Assembly (NCBI GenBank): GCA_902494345.1
Contig: CABUSV010000002.1
Location: 62,001-126,000, forward strand
Length of the DNA stretch: 64,000 nt
Direction: 5' to 3'
From: an uncultured Collinsella sp.
GTDB taxonomy: Bacteria; Actinomycetota; Coriobacteriia; Coriobacteriales; Coriobacteriaceae
Shown in pieces: positions 16,657 to 26,809 of the stretch (position 1 is its first letter; each line of letters starts with the position of its first letter). A program made the translations under genes and the position numbers. Under the pieces are notes generated by a model that saw only the letters and a list, made by a program, of their open reading frames with translations, had not been told where the DNA came from and searched no databases.

Positions 16657-17301
16657 CTAGCCCTTTCGCGCGACCAGATGCGCGCGGAATCCCTTCTGTG
16701 CCTCGAGCTTGAGCGGGGTGAGCCCGGATTCCTCGACGAGCGCGCGTAGCTCGGACAGCTTGAGGATGCGCACGTCGCCATGGCCCAAGAGGCGTGCCAG
16801 CGGTAGCTCGATGTTGTTCATGAGCCAGACCGCGACATCGTTCGAGGTGTAGTCGCGAAGGACCAGTCGCCCGCCGGGCCGAAGGACGCGTGCCACCTCG
16901 GCGAAAAACCTCTCCGGATGCGGGTAGTGGTGGAAGCTGTTGGAGCAGAGCACGGCGTCGAAGCTCTGGGGCTCGAAGGGCAGTGCCTCCGCGTCTCCGA
17001 CGACAAAGCTGACGTTATCGAGCTGCTTTGCCCGGGCGACGTCGATCATCCCGGGTGTGAGGTCGAGTCCAGCCAAGCGCTTGCTGGGGTACCGGGCGTG
17101 GAGCAGTTCTAGGACGGCTCCGGTTCCACAGCCCACGTCGAGCGCGTCCTCGAACGGTTCGAGCTCAAGCTCCTCGAGCATTTGCGGATAGTCGTCCTTG
17201 CACATTTCGTAAATGCCGGCATGGCCGGATTCGTAGACCTTTGCCGCCTCGGTGAACTCCTTGATGGAGAGCTGCTTGAGTTCCTCTGCCGATCTTGCCA
17301 T
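16657..17301 (-). CDS. class I SAM-dependent methyltransferase
   Basis: 214-aa cytosolic methyltransferase. Motif I is ALDVGCGTGAVLELL (near residues 52-66), followed by GLDLTPGMIDVAR, VVGDAEALPF, DAVLCSNSFHHYPHPERF and VLRPGGRLVLRDY, the Methyltransf_11 order. It resembles ubiquinone/menaquinone or small-molecule methylases, but no substrate-specific residues can be read. The ATG at 17301 follows GGAG; longer upstream reading is not homologous. It lies downstream of the FtsX-type ABC permease gene, 119 bases apart, on the same strand, so a shared transcript is possible but not shown. Confidence 0.88.
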   Translation of the reverse strand: MARSAEELKQLSIKEFTEAAKVYESGHAGIYEMCKDDYPQMLEELELEPFEDALDVGCGTGAVLELLHARYPSKRLAGLDLTPGMIDVARAKQLDNVSFVVGDAEALPFEPQSFDAVLCSNSFHHYPHPERFFAEVARVLRPGGRLVLRDYTSNDVAVWLMNNIELPLARLLGHGDVRILKLSELRALVEESGLTPLKLEAQKGFRAHLVARKG

Positions 17302-17420
17302 GGGTCTCCTTCTGTTCGGGGAAGTCTGACGTTGCGCGCGTTTGCCCACGTCGGGCCTGGCGGGCAAATAACGCGGGGTCACCCTTCCTTCGGTTCGTGC
17401 CCCCGCGTGCGGGCGGTTCT

Positions 17421-20087
17421 CTATTCCTGGACCTTCAGCGCCTCGGAGAGGCTCACGCGCTTGATGGAGCGCGTGTGCAGCAGCGCCACGACCAGGTAGG
17501 TCACAAAGCCAATGCCCACGCACGCCGCCATGGACCAAGCGGGCACGTAGATCTCGATATTGCCGTTGTAGGCGAGCAGCATCGAGCGGAAGATGGCCGT
17601 GAGCGAGCCAATAATGACCGGCAGGCTCAGCACGAGCGACGCCGCCACGCACAGCGTGATCGAGCGGATGTACAGATGCGAGATCTCGCCGTCGCGATAG
17701 CCAAAGACTTTCATGTAGCTGATCGAGCGGGCGCTGTGGTCGATCACCGCCTTGGTCAGCAGGTACATAAACAGCAGGAAGATAAACACCGCGAGCCCGA
17801 TCATCATTCCGATCATTTTGCTCATCATGCCGATGAACTGGTCGCCCACGGCCCGCATGTCGTCGGGCGTGGTGTCGCCGGCAAAGTAACGAGCATCGAG
17901 GTCGAGCTTCTCGTCGCTCACATAGCCGTTAAAGTAGGCGGCGTCGTTGCCGAACAGCTCGTTAAAGTCGTCGATACTCATATAGATATTCATGTCCGAC
18001 TTGGAGCCCCAGGCACAGTCCTTGCCCGCGTACTCAAGGGAATAATGCTCGCCCTCGTACTTGTCGATGAGCGTGACCTTCTGGCCCTCGCTCCAGCCAA
18101 ACTTGTCGAGCAGGCCGCCGCCAAAGACGACGCGCCCATCGCCAACGTTGAGGTCTTTCCAATAGCGCGAATCGGGCGAGATGCCGTAGACGGAAATCGT
18201 CTCCTCGCCATTACCATCGCCGCGGTCGTATTGCAGCTGGTAAACGGCATATTTCTCGGCCTGTGCGATTGCGCCCGCGCCGTTGTCGGTCGTATTGACC
18301 GGGTGGATGTCGTCGTTGTCGGTGTCGATCTTAGAGGCCTTGTCGATCAGGTCGATAGCCTCGTCGCGGTCGCAGCCGAGGGCATCGGCAAGGTCATCGA
18401 GGCGTGCATAAAGCGCATCCTTCTTGTCCTGGACGTTTGCAAGCGCATCCTGCGCCGCAGTCAGGCTCTCGGCAGACGGAGATGCGGTCGCGGCATCGGC
18501 TGCCGCCTGCGCCGCATCGGCCGCGTCGTCAAGCTCGTCATCGGCATCCTGGGCGGCGGAAAGCAGCGCGCCGTCAACCGACTGCAAGCGCTCGAGTGCC
18601 GACCACTGCTCGCGCTCCTCGGCAGTGCCCTCGAGCTCCAGCGGCGCCTTGAGCGTGTACTGGTGCTCGGCGACCAGGCTTGTCTCCAGGTTGTCCGCGT
18701 AGTGCGTCATCGTGGGCAGAATCGCCAGGCCAAAGAGCAGCAGCAGCGAGGCAAACGCAATGCCCACGAAGAGCGTGGCGAAGTTGCCCAGGTTGCGCAG
18801 GAAGATGCGCAGGCGGAAGCGCGAGACAAAGCCCATGCGCTCCGGCAGCTGCAGGCCGCGCTTGGTGCCCGATTTGCCGCTCGCCTCGTGACGAAGGAAC
18901 TGCAACGGCGTCTTGCCCATCTTGCGAAGCAGGCCCACCAGCGTGATGAGGATGAGCGCGGCGGCGGGAACCACGGCGCACTTCACAAAGATCTCCCAGC
19001 TCCAGTACACCTGGAAGGGCGGCAGGCTGTACGAACCGTAATAGAGGCTGCGCATGGGCTCGGTAAAGAACACAACGCCGAGCGCAGTGCCCAAAAGCGC
19101 CGCGACCACGCCCACGATGGCAGGAAGCGCAAGGTAGTGCAGCACGATCTCGCGGCGGCGATAGCCGCTGGCGAGCAGCGTGCCGATGATAGCGCTCTCC
19201 TCCTCGATGGTGGCGTCGGTAAGGACCACAAAGACGAACGCCATGATCACGATGATGATGTCGAGCAGCGTCATCCACATCATGGAGTCGCCGTCCACGT
19301 CGTCGCGCGCATAGCCAATGCCCTGATTGGAATCGGCATCGATCAGATCGTCCACGCGCGCATCGGCATCGGTCAGCGCCTCGACCATATCTTGCTCGGC
19401 GTCGATGCGGTCTGCGGTGGAGAGATCGCGATCGGTAAAGGTGAAGGAGTAGGTGTAGGCGGGTGCGCCGCCGGCATCCTCGAGCGCGGCAAAGCCGCCA
19501 TCGGTGACCTCGGCCACGCCATAGGTGATGGTGTTCACCGTAAAGTCCGAATTGTTGAGGAACAGCGCCTGACTATCGGGCTGGGTCATGATGCCGCAGA
19601 TGGTGTAGGTGCGGCCCTCAAGCTCAACCTTATCGCCCACGGCGAGGTCGTTGTTGGTGGCGAAGACACGGTCGATGGCTACCTCATCGTCCGTCTTGGG
19701 CTCCTTGCCCTCACAGTAGGACGCGATATCGACCTTGGTGCGGTGCGCATAGGTGCGCAGCGTGCGCTTGGTGCCGTCGTCGCCGGCGGTCTTTTTGATG
19801 ATGGCGTCGATGGAGAAATTCTTGTAGAGCGTAACGCCGCCGACGTCGCCGGCTGCATCCTCGGCCGCCTTGAGCTGGTCTTTGGTGGCCTCGAAGGAGG
19901 TGGTCACGCGGCCGTCCTCAATCGTGTACGCATCGCGCATGTCGTCGATAAGGCAGCCGATGGAATGCGCTGCGAGCAAAAAGCCCGAGGTGAGAGCGAT
20001 GCTTCCGCACATAAGCAAAAAGATGCCCAGGTACTTGCCGATATTGCGGCGCAGCTCGCGCGGGAGACGTTTTGCGAGAGGTGTCAT
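17421..20087 (-). CDS. FtsX-family ABC transporter permease
   Basis: 888-aa permease with four-helix FtsX domains at the middle (about 370-480) and C-terminus (about 740-880), plus an N-terminal membrane segment (GKYLGIFLLMCGSIALTSGF) followed by a MacB-like periplasmic-type extracellular domain. Between the two FtsX domains is a long extracellular insert with an Ala/Asp-rich helical, probably coiled-coil segment (around residues 505-580). It pairs with the adjacent ATPase. Such single large permeases handle lipoprotein, peptide or cell-wall processes rather than small-solute import. The ATG lies 8 bases after the ATPase stop; a TTG in frame 15 bases earlier is less likely. Confidence 0.87.
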   Translation of the reverse strand: MTPLAKRLPRELRRNIGKYLGIFLLMCGSIALTSGFLLAAHSIGCLIDDMRDAYTIEDGRVTTSFEATKDQLKAAEDAAGDVGGVTLYKNFSIDAIIKKTAGDDGTKRTLRTYAHRTKVDIASYCEGKEPKTDDEVAIDRVFATNNDLAVGDKVELEGRTYTICGIMTQPDSQALFLNNSDFTVNTITYGVAEVTDGGFAALEDAGGAPAYTYSFTFTDRDLSTADRIDAEQDMVEALTDADARVDDLIDADSNQGIGYARDDVDGDSMMWMTLLDIIIVIMAFVFVVLTDATIEEESAIIGTLLASGYRRREIVLHYLALPAIVGVVAALLGTALGVVFFTEPMRSLYYGSYSLPPFQVYWSWEIFVKCAVVPAAALILITLVGLLRKMGKTPLQFLRHEASGKSGTKRGLQLPERMGFVSRFRLRIFLRNLGNFATLFVGIAFASLLLLFGLAILPTMTHYADNLETSLVAEHQYTLKAPLELEGTAEEREQWSALERLQSVDGALLSAAQDADDELDDAADAAQAAADAATASPSAESLTAAQDALANVQDKKDALYARLDDLADALGCDRDEAIDLIDKASKIDTDNDDIHPVNTTDNGAGAIAQAEKYAVYQLQYDRGDGNGEETISVYGISPDSRYWKDLNVGDGRVVFGGGLLDKFGWSEGQKVTLIDKYEGEHYSLEYAGKDCAWGSKSDMNIYMSIDDFNELFGNDAAYFNGYVSDEKLDLDARYFAGDTTPDDMRAVGDQFIGMMSKMIGMMIGLAVFIFLLFMYLLTKAVIDHSARSISYMKVFGYRDGEISHLYIRSITLCVAASLVLSLPVIIGSLTAIFRSMLLAYNGNIEIYVPAWSMAACVGIGFVTYLVVALLHTRSIKRVSLSEALKVQE

Positions 20088-20095
20088 GTCGCCGC

Positions 20096-20821
<726 letters not shown>

Positions 20822-20902
20822 TGTTAGCCTCGTACTACTTTATGAACGTAATAGTAAACCTTGGCGAACTATTTTGGGGCGAGGCCTAGGATTTATTTCA
20901 GA

Positions 20903-22108
20903 CTAGGCGTGGGATTTGTTGCGTGCGAGGGCTAGGCCTGCGGCGGCGATGGCCACGGCAAAGAGTGCCGTGACGCCCAGGTCGCAGGCGATGTCGCCCA
21001 GCACGGTGGACGTCAGGTCCGCGGCGAGCGCCTTGCCGATCGCGTCGTTCACCCAATATGTCGGCACAAAGTGCGCCACGGTCTGCACGGCCGGGCCCAT
21101 CAGCGACAGCGGCATCCAGGCGCCGCCCAAAAACGTCATGAGCATGCCGAGCAGGTTGCCCACACCGTTGAGCAGCTCCTCGCGCGCGCCCAGGCTCGAA
21201 AGCGCAAAGCCAACGGCCAGCGGCGTGCACGCCAGGGCAAACGTCGCCGCCAGTGCCAGACACACGCGACCCACGCCGACCTCGGCAACCGCGCCGGCAA
21301 AGCCCACGACGCCCATCATGCTCGACACAAACCAGATGCAGACGGTGAGCACCGCGGCAGCCGCGAACACGGCAAGCGAACGCCGGCGCTCGGAGATTGG
21401 GCCGGCCTCCATGCGGCGCACGCGCTCGGGCTCGTTCATGCCCGAGAACACCAGTCCCACCGACACGATGACCGACGAGATAATCGCGTACGCACCAAAG
21501 TTGAAGTACGACTCGAGCGTGGCGGCGGCAGTCGAGTCAACCTTGACCTGCTCGACCTCGACCTTGGCGCGCTTCGCGGCGGCATGCTCGGCCGCCTTGG
21601 CAACATCGCCGTTGGGGGCAGCGGGCTCAAGCGCGGCCGCAGCACCCGCGAGCGAGATCCAGCGCGAGGCCTCGGCAGACGAAAGCGCCGCCGCCATGGT
21701 GCCGGCGCCGTAGGTCACATCGAGCTTGGGCAGAGACTCCCCCGCGCGGGCGGCTGCAACAAGGTCGCCCTCAAACCCCTCCGGGATAAAGAACACGCAG
21801 TCGGCGCTGCCCTTGGCGCTGTTGCTCTTGGATAGCGCGTCCGCAAGGTCGTAGGTGTCGTCGCCGACGCCCGTGACCAGCTCAAAACGAGAACCCAGAT
21901 GCTTGGTAAGCGCCCGCGAAAGGTCGCTATTGTCGCGGTCGACCACGATCACGTTGGCATCGTAGGGCTTGTACTCGGTAAGCTGCGACGAGTTCCAGCT
22001 CACCGAGGCCGCGATGAACACGCCCATGAGCGAGATGAACACCGTGTAGATGAGCAGGTAGAACGGGTGCGCCAGCGCCATGCGAAGCGCGGTCTTAAAG
22101 GTGCTCAT
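20903..22108 (-). CDS. ABC-2 type permease, second of two in exporter operon
   Basis: 401-aa ABC-2 (YhgE/NatB-type) permease: one N-terminal membrane helix (FYLLIYTVFISLMGVFIAASV), a large extracellular domain (about 40-215), and five or six C-terminal helices (YFNFGAYAIISSVIVSVGLVF onward). ATG 22108 is preceded by AAGGAG and overlaps the end of the upstream permease gene by 14 bases. With its sister permease and the ATPase it forms a heteromeric drug/lipid exporter of the kind encoded beside LnrJK-like two-component systems in Bacillus; substrate unknown. Confidence 0.88.
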   Translation of the reverse strand: MSTFKTALRMALAHPFYLLIYTVFISLMGVFIAASVSWNSSQLTEYKPYDANVIVVDRDNSDLSRALTKHLGSRFELVTGVGDDTYDLADALSKSNSAKGSADCVFFIPEGFEGDLVAAARAGESLPKLDVTYGAGTMAAALSSAEASRWISLAGAAAALEPAAPNGDVAKAAEHAAAKRAKVEVEQVKVDSTAAATLESYFNFGAYAIISSVIVSVGLVFSGMNEPERVRRMEAGPISERRRSLAVFAAAAVLTVCIWFVSSMMGVVGFAGAVAEVGVGRVCLALAATFALACTPLAVGFALSSLGAREELLNGVGNLLGMLMTFLGGAWMPLSLMGPAVQTVAHFVPTYWVNDAIGKALAADLTSTVLGDIACDLGVTALFAVAIAAAGLALARNKSHA

Positions 22109-23282
22109 AGCGGCTCCTTCCAAAGATCAGCGTAGCGGCGGCGACAAACACCAGCGCCATAAGGACCAGCGCGCCGGCGCGAACGGCAAAGGGGCCCAGG
22201 TCCTCAAAGAAATACAGGCGGTTGAACATGTCGCAGATGAGCTTGACGGGGTTGAGCCAGCACTCGGCCGGGCAGGCGCGGGCAACGTCGTCGGCAAGTG
22301 CCATCGCCGGCTCGCCGTAGAGGCCGGCGAACAGGGCGCACGTGGTGGCAAAGCCCGTGAGGATGCCCGACTTGGACGCCTTGCCGCCCTTAACGGGAAG
22401 CGTGCCCACAAAGAGCCCCAAGCCCGTGGCGGCAAGCGCGGATGCAGCACCGCCCAGCAGGCACAGCCCCTCGCGCCCGCCAAAGTCAACGCCAACGACT
22501 AGGCGCACGTAGCTAATCGCGACCGCCATCGAGGCGAAGGAAACCAGCCACGAGCCGACAAAGATGCCGGCCAGCGACGCCGTCTTGGAAAGACCGCCCA
22601 CGCAGCGACGCGCGCCAAGGCCCGACAGATTGGGCTGCAGATCGACGACGCTCAAGGCGGCAAACTCGGCAGACATCATCGCGACCAGGCCAAAGAGCGC
22701 GTAGTAGTAGATGACCGTGCCATCGGGTGTGGTGCGCGTCAGGCTTACGCGGCGGGTGCCGCCCTCGAGCGACAGGGCGCGCGCAACCGCCTCCGGGTCG
22801 GCGAGCGCCGCCGGGTTGTCCTGGGCAATCTGGCGCATAAGCTCGGCATTTTGTGTATACGAGCTTGCCACCGTCTCAAGGATGCTGCGGTCAGTGAGCA
22901 CCGACGACGCACGCGAGTTGTCATAGCTCGAAAGCAACGTGAGTTTGGGCGTGCCCGCGGCATCGACCGTGTAGATGCCCGCGACTTCGCCGGCCTTGAG
23001 CGCTTTGCGCGCGGCAGCCAAGTCTTCGTACTCGCTCACATCGAGCAGCTGATCGTCGCTCTCCTTGGCAAGCGACGTCGCCACGTCCTTAAAGGTCGAG
23101 GCGTCCCAAGCCTCGTCCGCCACGACGGCAACCGGCACCGGGTCGACCGTGCCGTCGGAGCTCAGATTCGCAAACATAAACATGAACATCGTTGAAAGCG
23201 CAATGGGAAAGAGAGCGCCCCAGACCCATGTACTCGGCCGACGCAGCAGCGTCTTGACCGTGGTGATGATGGTGTTGAACAT
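22095..23282 (-). CDS. ABC-2 type permease, first of two in exporter operon
   Basis: 395-aa permease with the same topology as its downstream neighbour: N-terminal helix (WGALFPIALSTMFMFMFA), extracellular domain of about 160 aa, then helices from VIYYYALFGLVAMMSAEFAAL to ALVLMALVFVAAATLIFG. The C-terminus is short and basic. The gene begins 9 bases after the ATPase stop and ends inside the next permease. Both permeases are homologous to each other in layout, supporting a heterodimer. Confidence 0.88.
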   Translation of the reverse strand: MFNTIITTVKTLLRRPSTWVWGALFPIALSTMFMFMFANLSSDGTVDPVPVAVVADEAWDASTFKDVATSLAKESDDQLLDVSEYEDLAAARKALKAGEVAGIYTVDAAGTPKLTLLSSYDNSRASSVLTDRSILETVASSYTQNAELMRQIAQDNPAALADPEAVARALSLEGGTRRVSLTRTTPDGTVIYYYALFGLVAMMSAEFAALSVVDLQPNLSGLGARRCVGGLSKTASLAGIFVGSWLVSFASMAVAISYVRLVVGVDFGGREGLCLLGGAASALAATGLGLFVGTLPVKGGKASKSGILTGFATTCALFAGLYGEPAMALADDVARACPAECWLNPVKLICDMFNRLYFFEDLGPFAVRAGALVLMALVFVAAATLIFGRSRYEHL

Positions 23283-23291
23283 GGCCGCCCC

Positions 23292-24230
23292 CTAGTCGCG
23301 CAGCTCGCGGCCGGTGATCTCGAGGAACACGTCGTTGAGGGTCGGCGGCTCGCTCCACACGCGGCCGAGCGCCACGTCGGCGGCGCGCAGCGTGTCGAGG
23401 ATGTCCACCAGATTGTGCGGGCTCGCTTCGCAGGTGCAGATGAGCTCGCCGCCGGACAGCTCGACGCTAAGCATGTGTTCGAGGGCGCGCATGCGCTCGA
23501 CCGTGGCGGCCTCGACGGCGCCGACCTCGACAGTCACGCGCTCGCCCATCTGAATCATGCGCTTGAGCTCGTCGTTGGTGCCCTGCGCCAGCACGCGGCC
23601 GCCGTCCATGATCATGATGCGGCTGCAAATCTGCTCGACTTCCTCCATGTAATGGCTGGTATACACCACCGTGGCGCCCTCGTCGCGCAGGCGGCAGATG
23701 CCCTCCAGGATGGCGTTGCGGCTCTGCGGGTCGACCGCCACCGTGGGCTCGTCAAAGAAGATGAGCTCGGGCTTGTGCGCGATGCCGCAGGCAATGTTGA
23801 GGCGACGCGCCAGGCCGCCCGAGAGCTTGCCGGGGCGAAACTTGGTAAAGTCGCCCAGCCCGACAAAGTCGATGGCCTCTTCGACCAGCGCGCGACGGCG
23901 CTTGCGGTCGTTAACGTAGAGGCTGCAGAAATAGTCGATGTTCTCGCGCACCGTGAGCTCGTCGAATACCGCCACCTGCTGCGGCACCACGCCGATGCGG
24001 CGCTTGAGGTCGTAGCGGGCGGGTGTCATGGGCTCGCCGAACAGCTCGATGGTGCCTTTGTCGTAGGCAAGTAGCTGCAAAATGCAGTTGATGGACGTGG
24101 TCTTGCCCGAGCCGTTGGGGCCCAGCAGGCCAAAGATCTCGCCGGGGGCGATGCTCAGGTTAAAGTGGTCGAGCGCAATAAGGTCGTCATAGCGCTTGAC
24201 GAGGTTTTCGACGTGGACGATGTCTGTCAT
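23292..24230 (-). CDS. ABC exporter ATPase (DrrA/LnrL-like)
   Basis: 312-aa ATPase with Walker A GPNGSGKTTS, signature LSGGLARRL, Walker B LIFFDEPTVAVDP and H-loop YTSHYMEEVEQ, then an 80-aa C-terminal extension typical of daunorubicin-resistance-type ATPases. It starts the operon ATPase-permease-permease and is divergent from the histidine kinase gene 210 bases away, so the two-component system probably controls it. Antimicrobial or lipid-active compound export is the family expectation; the compound cannot be inferred. Confidence 0.9.
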   Translation of the reverse strand: MTDIVHVENLVKRYDDLIALDHFNLSIAPGEIFGLLGPNGSGKTTSINCILQLLAYDKGTIELFGEPMTPARYDLKRRIGVVPQQVAVFDELTVRENIDYFCSLYVNDRKRRRALVEEAIDFVGLGDFTKFRPGKLSGGLARRLNIACGIAHKPELIFFDEPTVAVDPQSRNAILEGICRLRDEGATVVYTSHYMEEVEQICSRIMIMDGGRVLAQGTNDELKRMIQMGERVTVEVGAVEAATVERMRALEHMLSVELSGGELICTCEASPHNLVDILDTLRAADVALGRVWSEPPTLNDVFLEITGRELRD

Positions 24231-24440
24231 AAGGCGGCCCTTCCGTTGATTGCGGCCCGGTACGATTGCATCATCGCAGGAGCCGCCGACGCGCGCCAGT
24301 GAGCTTTGTCACGAGTGCGAGGGGGCAGAGGTGAAACCCCCGCTCGCGCGAGCGATCGACGCCGCTTTGCCGCGCGGGAGGAATGTCACAGTTGCGTAGG
24401 CGGTCCCTCCACCACGCGCGGCTTCGCGTACAATACCCGT

Positions 24441-25586
24441 ATGAACAGGCTTTTCGACAAATCGATCGTGCTGGCGTGCTGTATTGCGGCCGCCATGGGT
24501 CTTGCTGTGGACGCTCGCCTGGTCGCGGCGTTTTGCCTTGGCGTTATCGCCACCTCGCTGGCCGAGGTCGCACAGGAGGAACGCACGCGCCGTGCAAGCG
24601 AGACCGCAAGCTACGCTTACATCATCGCGGCTGCCCTCGTGCCGCCGTTTGTGCCGTTTGCGCCTCTCGCCCTCTATGACATCGCACGACGCGTGCGCCG
24701 CGAGCACATCTGGGTCGCGCTGGGCATTGGCTCCGTCTTTGCTTTTGCGCTCGTCGCGAACCTTCGCACCGACGCGCTCACCGCCCGAACGCTCCTGCTG
24801 ACCGCCATCCTTTCGGTTGCCGCCACCTTGTTATCGCTACGTACCGCCCAGCTAGAGCGCGAGCAGCAGCGCATGCGCCGTATCCGCGACGAGCTGCAGG
24901 GACGAGCCCTCGCGCTCGAAGCGCGCAACCGCGATCTTGCCGACCGTCAGGACTACGAAGTCGAGCTCGCGACGCTCGCCGAACGCGCCCGCATCGCGCG
25001 CGAGATCCACGATAACGTGGGCCACCAGCTCACGCGCGCCTCACTGCAGGCCGAAGCCCTGCGTGTGGTTCACGCCGACGAGCCCGGCGTCGCCGCCGAT
25101 TTCGCCGACGTCAAACGCACGGTTGACGAGGCGCTCCGGCTTGTGCGCACCAGCGTCCACGCGCTCAACGACAACGCCGTCGACCTTTCCGTGCAGCTCG
25201 AACGTATTGTTGAAGGCGCGCGCTCGGACGACGGCCCGCAGATTGAGCTTGATGTTATGACCGAACATGCGCCCGCAAACGTCGCGAACTGTTTTGCGGC
25301 GGTCCTGCGCGAGGCGCTCTCCAACACCATGCGCCATGCTTGCGCCCAGACCGTCACTGTACGATGCATGGAGCATCCGTCGTTTTACCAGCTCATCGTT
25401 ACCGACGATGGCGTGGGCGGGGTCCAAGCAAGCGGCCGCGGCGCCGCGGAGGGTATGGGGCTCGCCTCCATGCGCGAGCGCATCGAGGCGCTTGGCGGCA
25501 CCTTTACCGCCGGCCCGCGCGCCGGCGCCGGCGGCTGGCGCGTGTTTGCCACCGTTCCCAAACAGCAAGGAGATGAGGGCCGATGA
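24441..25586 (+). CDS. NarL-type sensor histidine kinase
   Basis: 381-aa kinase: four or five N-terminal membrane helices (residues 8-135), a short coiled coil (135-175), HisKA_3 with phospho-acceptor His190 in REIHDNVGH, and HATPase_c with N-box REALSNTMRHA and G-boxes DDGVGG and GMGLASMRERIEALGG. No extracellular sensor domain is present, as in intramembrane-sensing kinases linked to antimicrobial export. The ATG at 24441 is chosen because the TACAAT box at 24429-24434 lies only six bases before it, implying a leaderless transcript without a ribosome site. It overlaps the response regulator by four bases (ATGA). Confidence 0.88.
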   Translation: MNRLFDKSIVLACCIAAAMGLAVDARLVAAFCLGVIATSLAEVAQEERTRRASETASYAYIIAAALVPPFVPFAPLALYDIARRVRREHIWVALGIGSVFAFALVANLRTDALTARTLLLTAILSVAATLLSLRTAQLEREQQRMRRIRDELQGRALALEARNRDLADRQDYEVELATLAERARIAREIHDNVGHQLTRASLQAEALRVVHADEPGVAADFADVKRTVDEALRLVRTSVHALNDNAVDLSVQLERIVEGARSDDGPQIELDVMTEHAPANVANCFAAVLREALSNTMRHACAQTVTVRCMEHPSFYQLIVTDDGVGGVQASGRGAAEGMGLASMRERIEALGGTFTAGPRAGAGGWRVFATVPKQQGDEGR

Positions 25587-26212
25587 GGCTCATCGTTGTC
25601 GATGACGACCGCTTGGTGGTCGATTCGCTCAAGATTATCTTGGGCGCCCAGCCGCAGATCGAGGTGGTGGGCACCGGCGCCAATGGCGACGATGCGGTGG
25701 CGCTCTACGCCGAGCACGCACCCGATATTGCACTGCTCGACATTCAGATGCCGGGGCGCGACGGGCTTTCGGCAGCCCGCGAGATCCTTGAGCGCGATCC
25801 TGCGGCACGCGTGGTGTTTCTGACGACGTTCTCGGATGACGAGTACATTGTGTCGGCACTCAAGCTGGGCGCCCGCGGTTATCTGATTAAAACCGATGTC
25901 GCCGCCATTCCACCGGCGTTGGCGCAGGTTGTGGACGGTAAACGCGTGCTCGAAGGCAAGGCAATCGAAGATATCAACTTTGATGGGGCGGACGTCGAGG
26001 CCGGCACGCCCCGCCGACCCGCGGCCTTCGCCAGCCTGACCGACCGCGAGTTCGAAGTCGCCGAGCTTATCGCCCGCGGCCTCGACAACAAGGAGATCGC
26101 TGCCACCGCCTATATGGGCGAAGGCACCGTGCGCAACCACATCAGCTCAATCCTAGCCAAAATGGGTCTGCGCAACCGCACGCAGATCGCCATCGCCTAC
26201 CTGCGAGGCTAA
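25583..26212 (+). CDS. NarL/LuxR-family response regulator
   Basis: 209-aa regulator with receiver domain (acidic pair Asp8/Asp9, phospho-acceptor Asp53 in LLDIQMPG, Thr and Lys switch residues in LTTFSD and LIKTD) and a C-terminal LuxR helix-turn-helix (LTDREFEVAELIARGLDNKEIA, GTVRNHISSILAKMGLRNR). It is coupled to the kinase by an ATGA overlap. The likely target is the divergent ABC exporter promoter between 24230 and 24441. Confidence 0.92.
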   Translation: MRLIVVDDDRLVVDSLKIILGAQPQIEVVGTGANGDDAVALYAEHAPDIALLDIQMPGRDGLSAAREILERDPAARVVFLTTFSDDEYIVSALKLGARGYLIKTDVAAIPPALAQVVDGKRVLEGKAIEDINFDGADVEAGTPRRPAAFASLTDREFEVAELIARGLDNKEIAATAYMGEGTVRNHISSILAKMGLRNRTQIAIAYLRG

Positions 26213-26248
26213 TTTCCCAACGGCCGACCACCCCGGCATAGCAAAATG

Positions 26249-26426
26249 GCTGTTACCGATTTAACGCCATTTCAAAACTATGCCGGATTACGGGGCTAAG
26301 CTCAGGGCCCCCATCCATACCCGCGTTTTCCGTAAAATGACGGCTTGTCTACCTGCGGTTTTATTTTCACGGATATCGGCATGGTTGGGAGCGCGTGACT
26401 TAGCCCCGTAAACCGGCATAGTTTTG
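26249..26426. repeat. palindromic repeat, copy A (left of giant adhesin gene)
   Basis: Terminal inverted repeats at 26273-26298 and 26401-26426 share AACTATGCCGG and TTACGGGGCTA with one mismatch in 26 bases. The interior holds CTACCTGCGGTTTTA as one half of an inner hairpin. About 24 bases of homology continue to the left (GCTGTTACCGAT). The same 178-bp unit in the same orientation is found at 34324-34501, so the two copies are direct repeats about 8.1 kb apart around the adhesin gene. Confidence 0.8.
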
Positions 26427-26519
26427 TCCGAGCGGCTCTGCACGAGCGCCTCCGCAAGCCTCGCGGGACCAAAATGATCCGTTTTCCTCCGTCCCCAAGG
26501 AATCACCCGGAACCGCTCG

Positions 26520-26676
26520 CCACGAAACCTGCCCATCTACTACGTTTGACTCGATACCCTTGACCATACCCCCGTTTTCCAGAAAACCGCAGGCGTTCTA
26601 CCTGCGGTTTTGTTTTCGCGTTTTTGGCATGGTTGGGGGTAAGGGACTAAACGTAGTAGATGGGCCGGTTTCGTGG
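26520..26676. repeat. palindromic repeat, copy B (same core, different termini)
   Basis: 28-bp inverted repeats (26520-26547 and 26649-26676, one mismatch) contain CATCTACTACGTTT and AAACGTAGTAGATG. The 80-bp interior matches copies A and C, including ACCATACCCCCGTTTTCC, the hairpin AAAACCGCAGG/CCTGCGGTTTT and GGCATGGTTGGG. Only the termini differ from A and C. Confidence 0.75.
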
Positions 26677-26696
26677 CGCCCCCGGCACACAAAAGT

Positions 26697-26731
26697 GCCG
26701 CCACGGAGGAGGGAGATGCCTCCGTGGCGGC
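26697..26731. terminator. 13-bp GC-rich hairpin, second hairpin past the adhesin gene
   Basis: GCCGCCACGGAGG pairs exactly with CCTCCGTGGCGGC across nine bases. It lies between repeat copy B and the adhesin stop codon; without a U-run it may back up the nearer hairpin. Confidence 0.5.
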
Positions 26732-26771
26732 CAGGGGTGGGGTGGGGGCTGTGTTTTGGCTCCCCGCTAGC

Positions 26772-26797
26772 CGCCCGGGGCCTTTTGGCCCCGGGCG
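26772..26797 (-). terminator. hairpin directly after the adhesin stop codon
   Basis: CGCCCGGGGCC, loop TTTT, GGCCCCGGGCG: an 11-bp perfect stem 12 bases beyond the adhesin stop on the minus strand. No long T-run follows, but stability and position suit termination. Confidence 0.65.
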
Positions 26798-26809
26798 CTG
26801 CCAGCGTGC

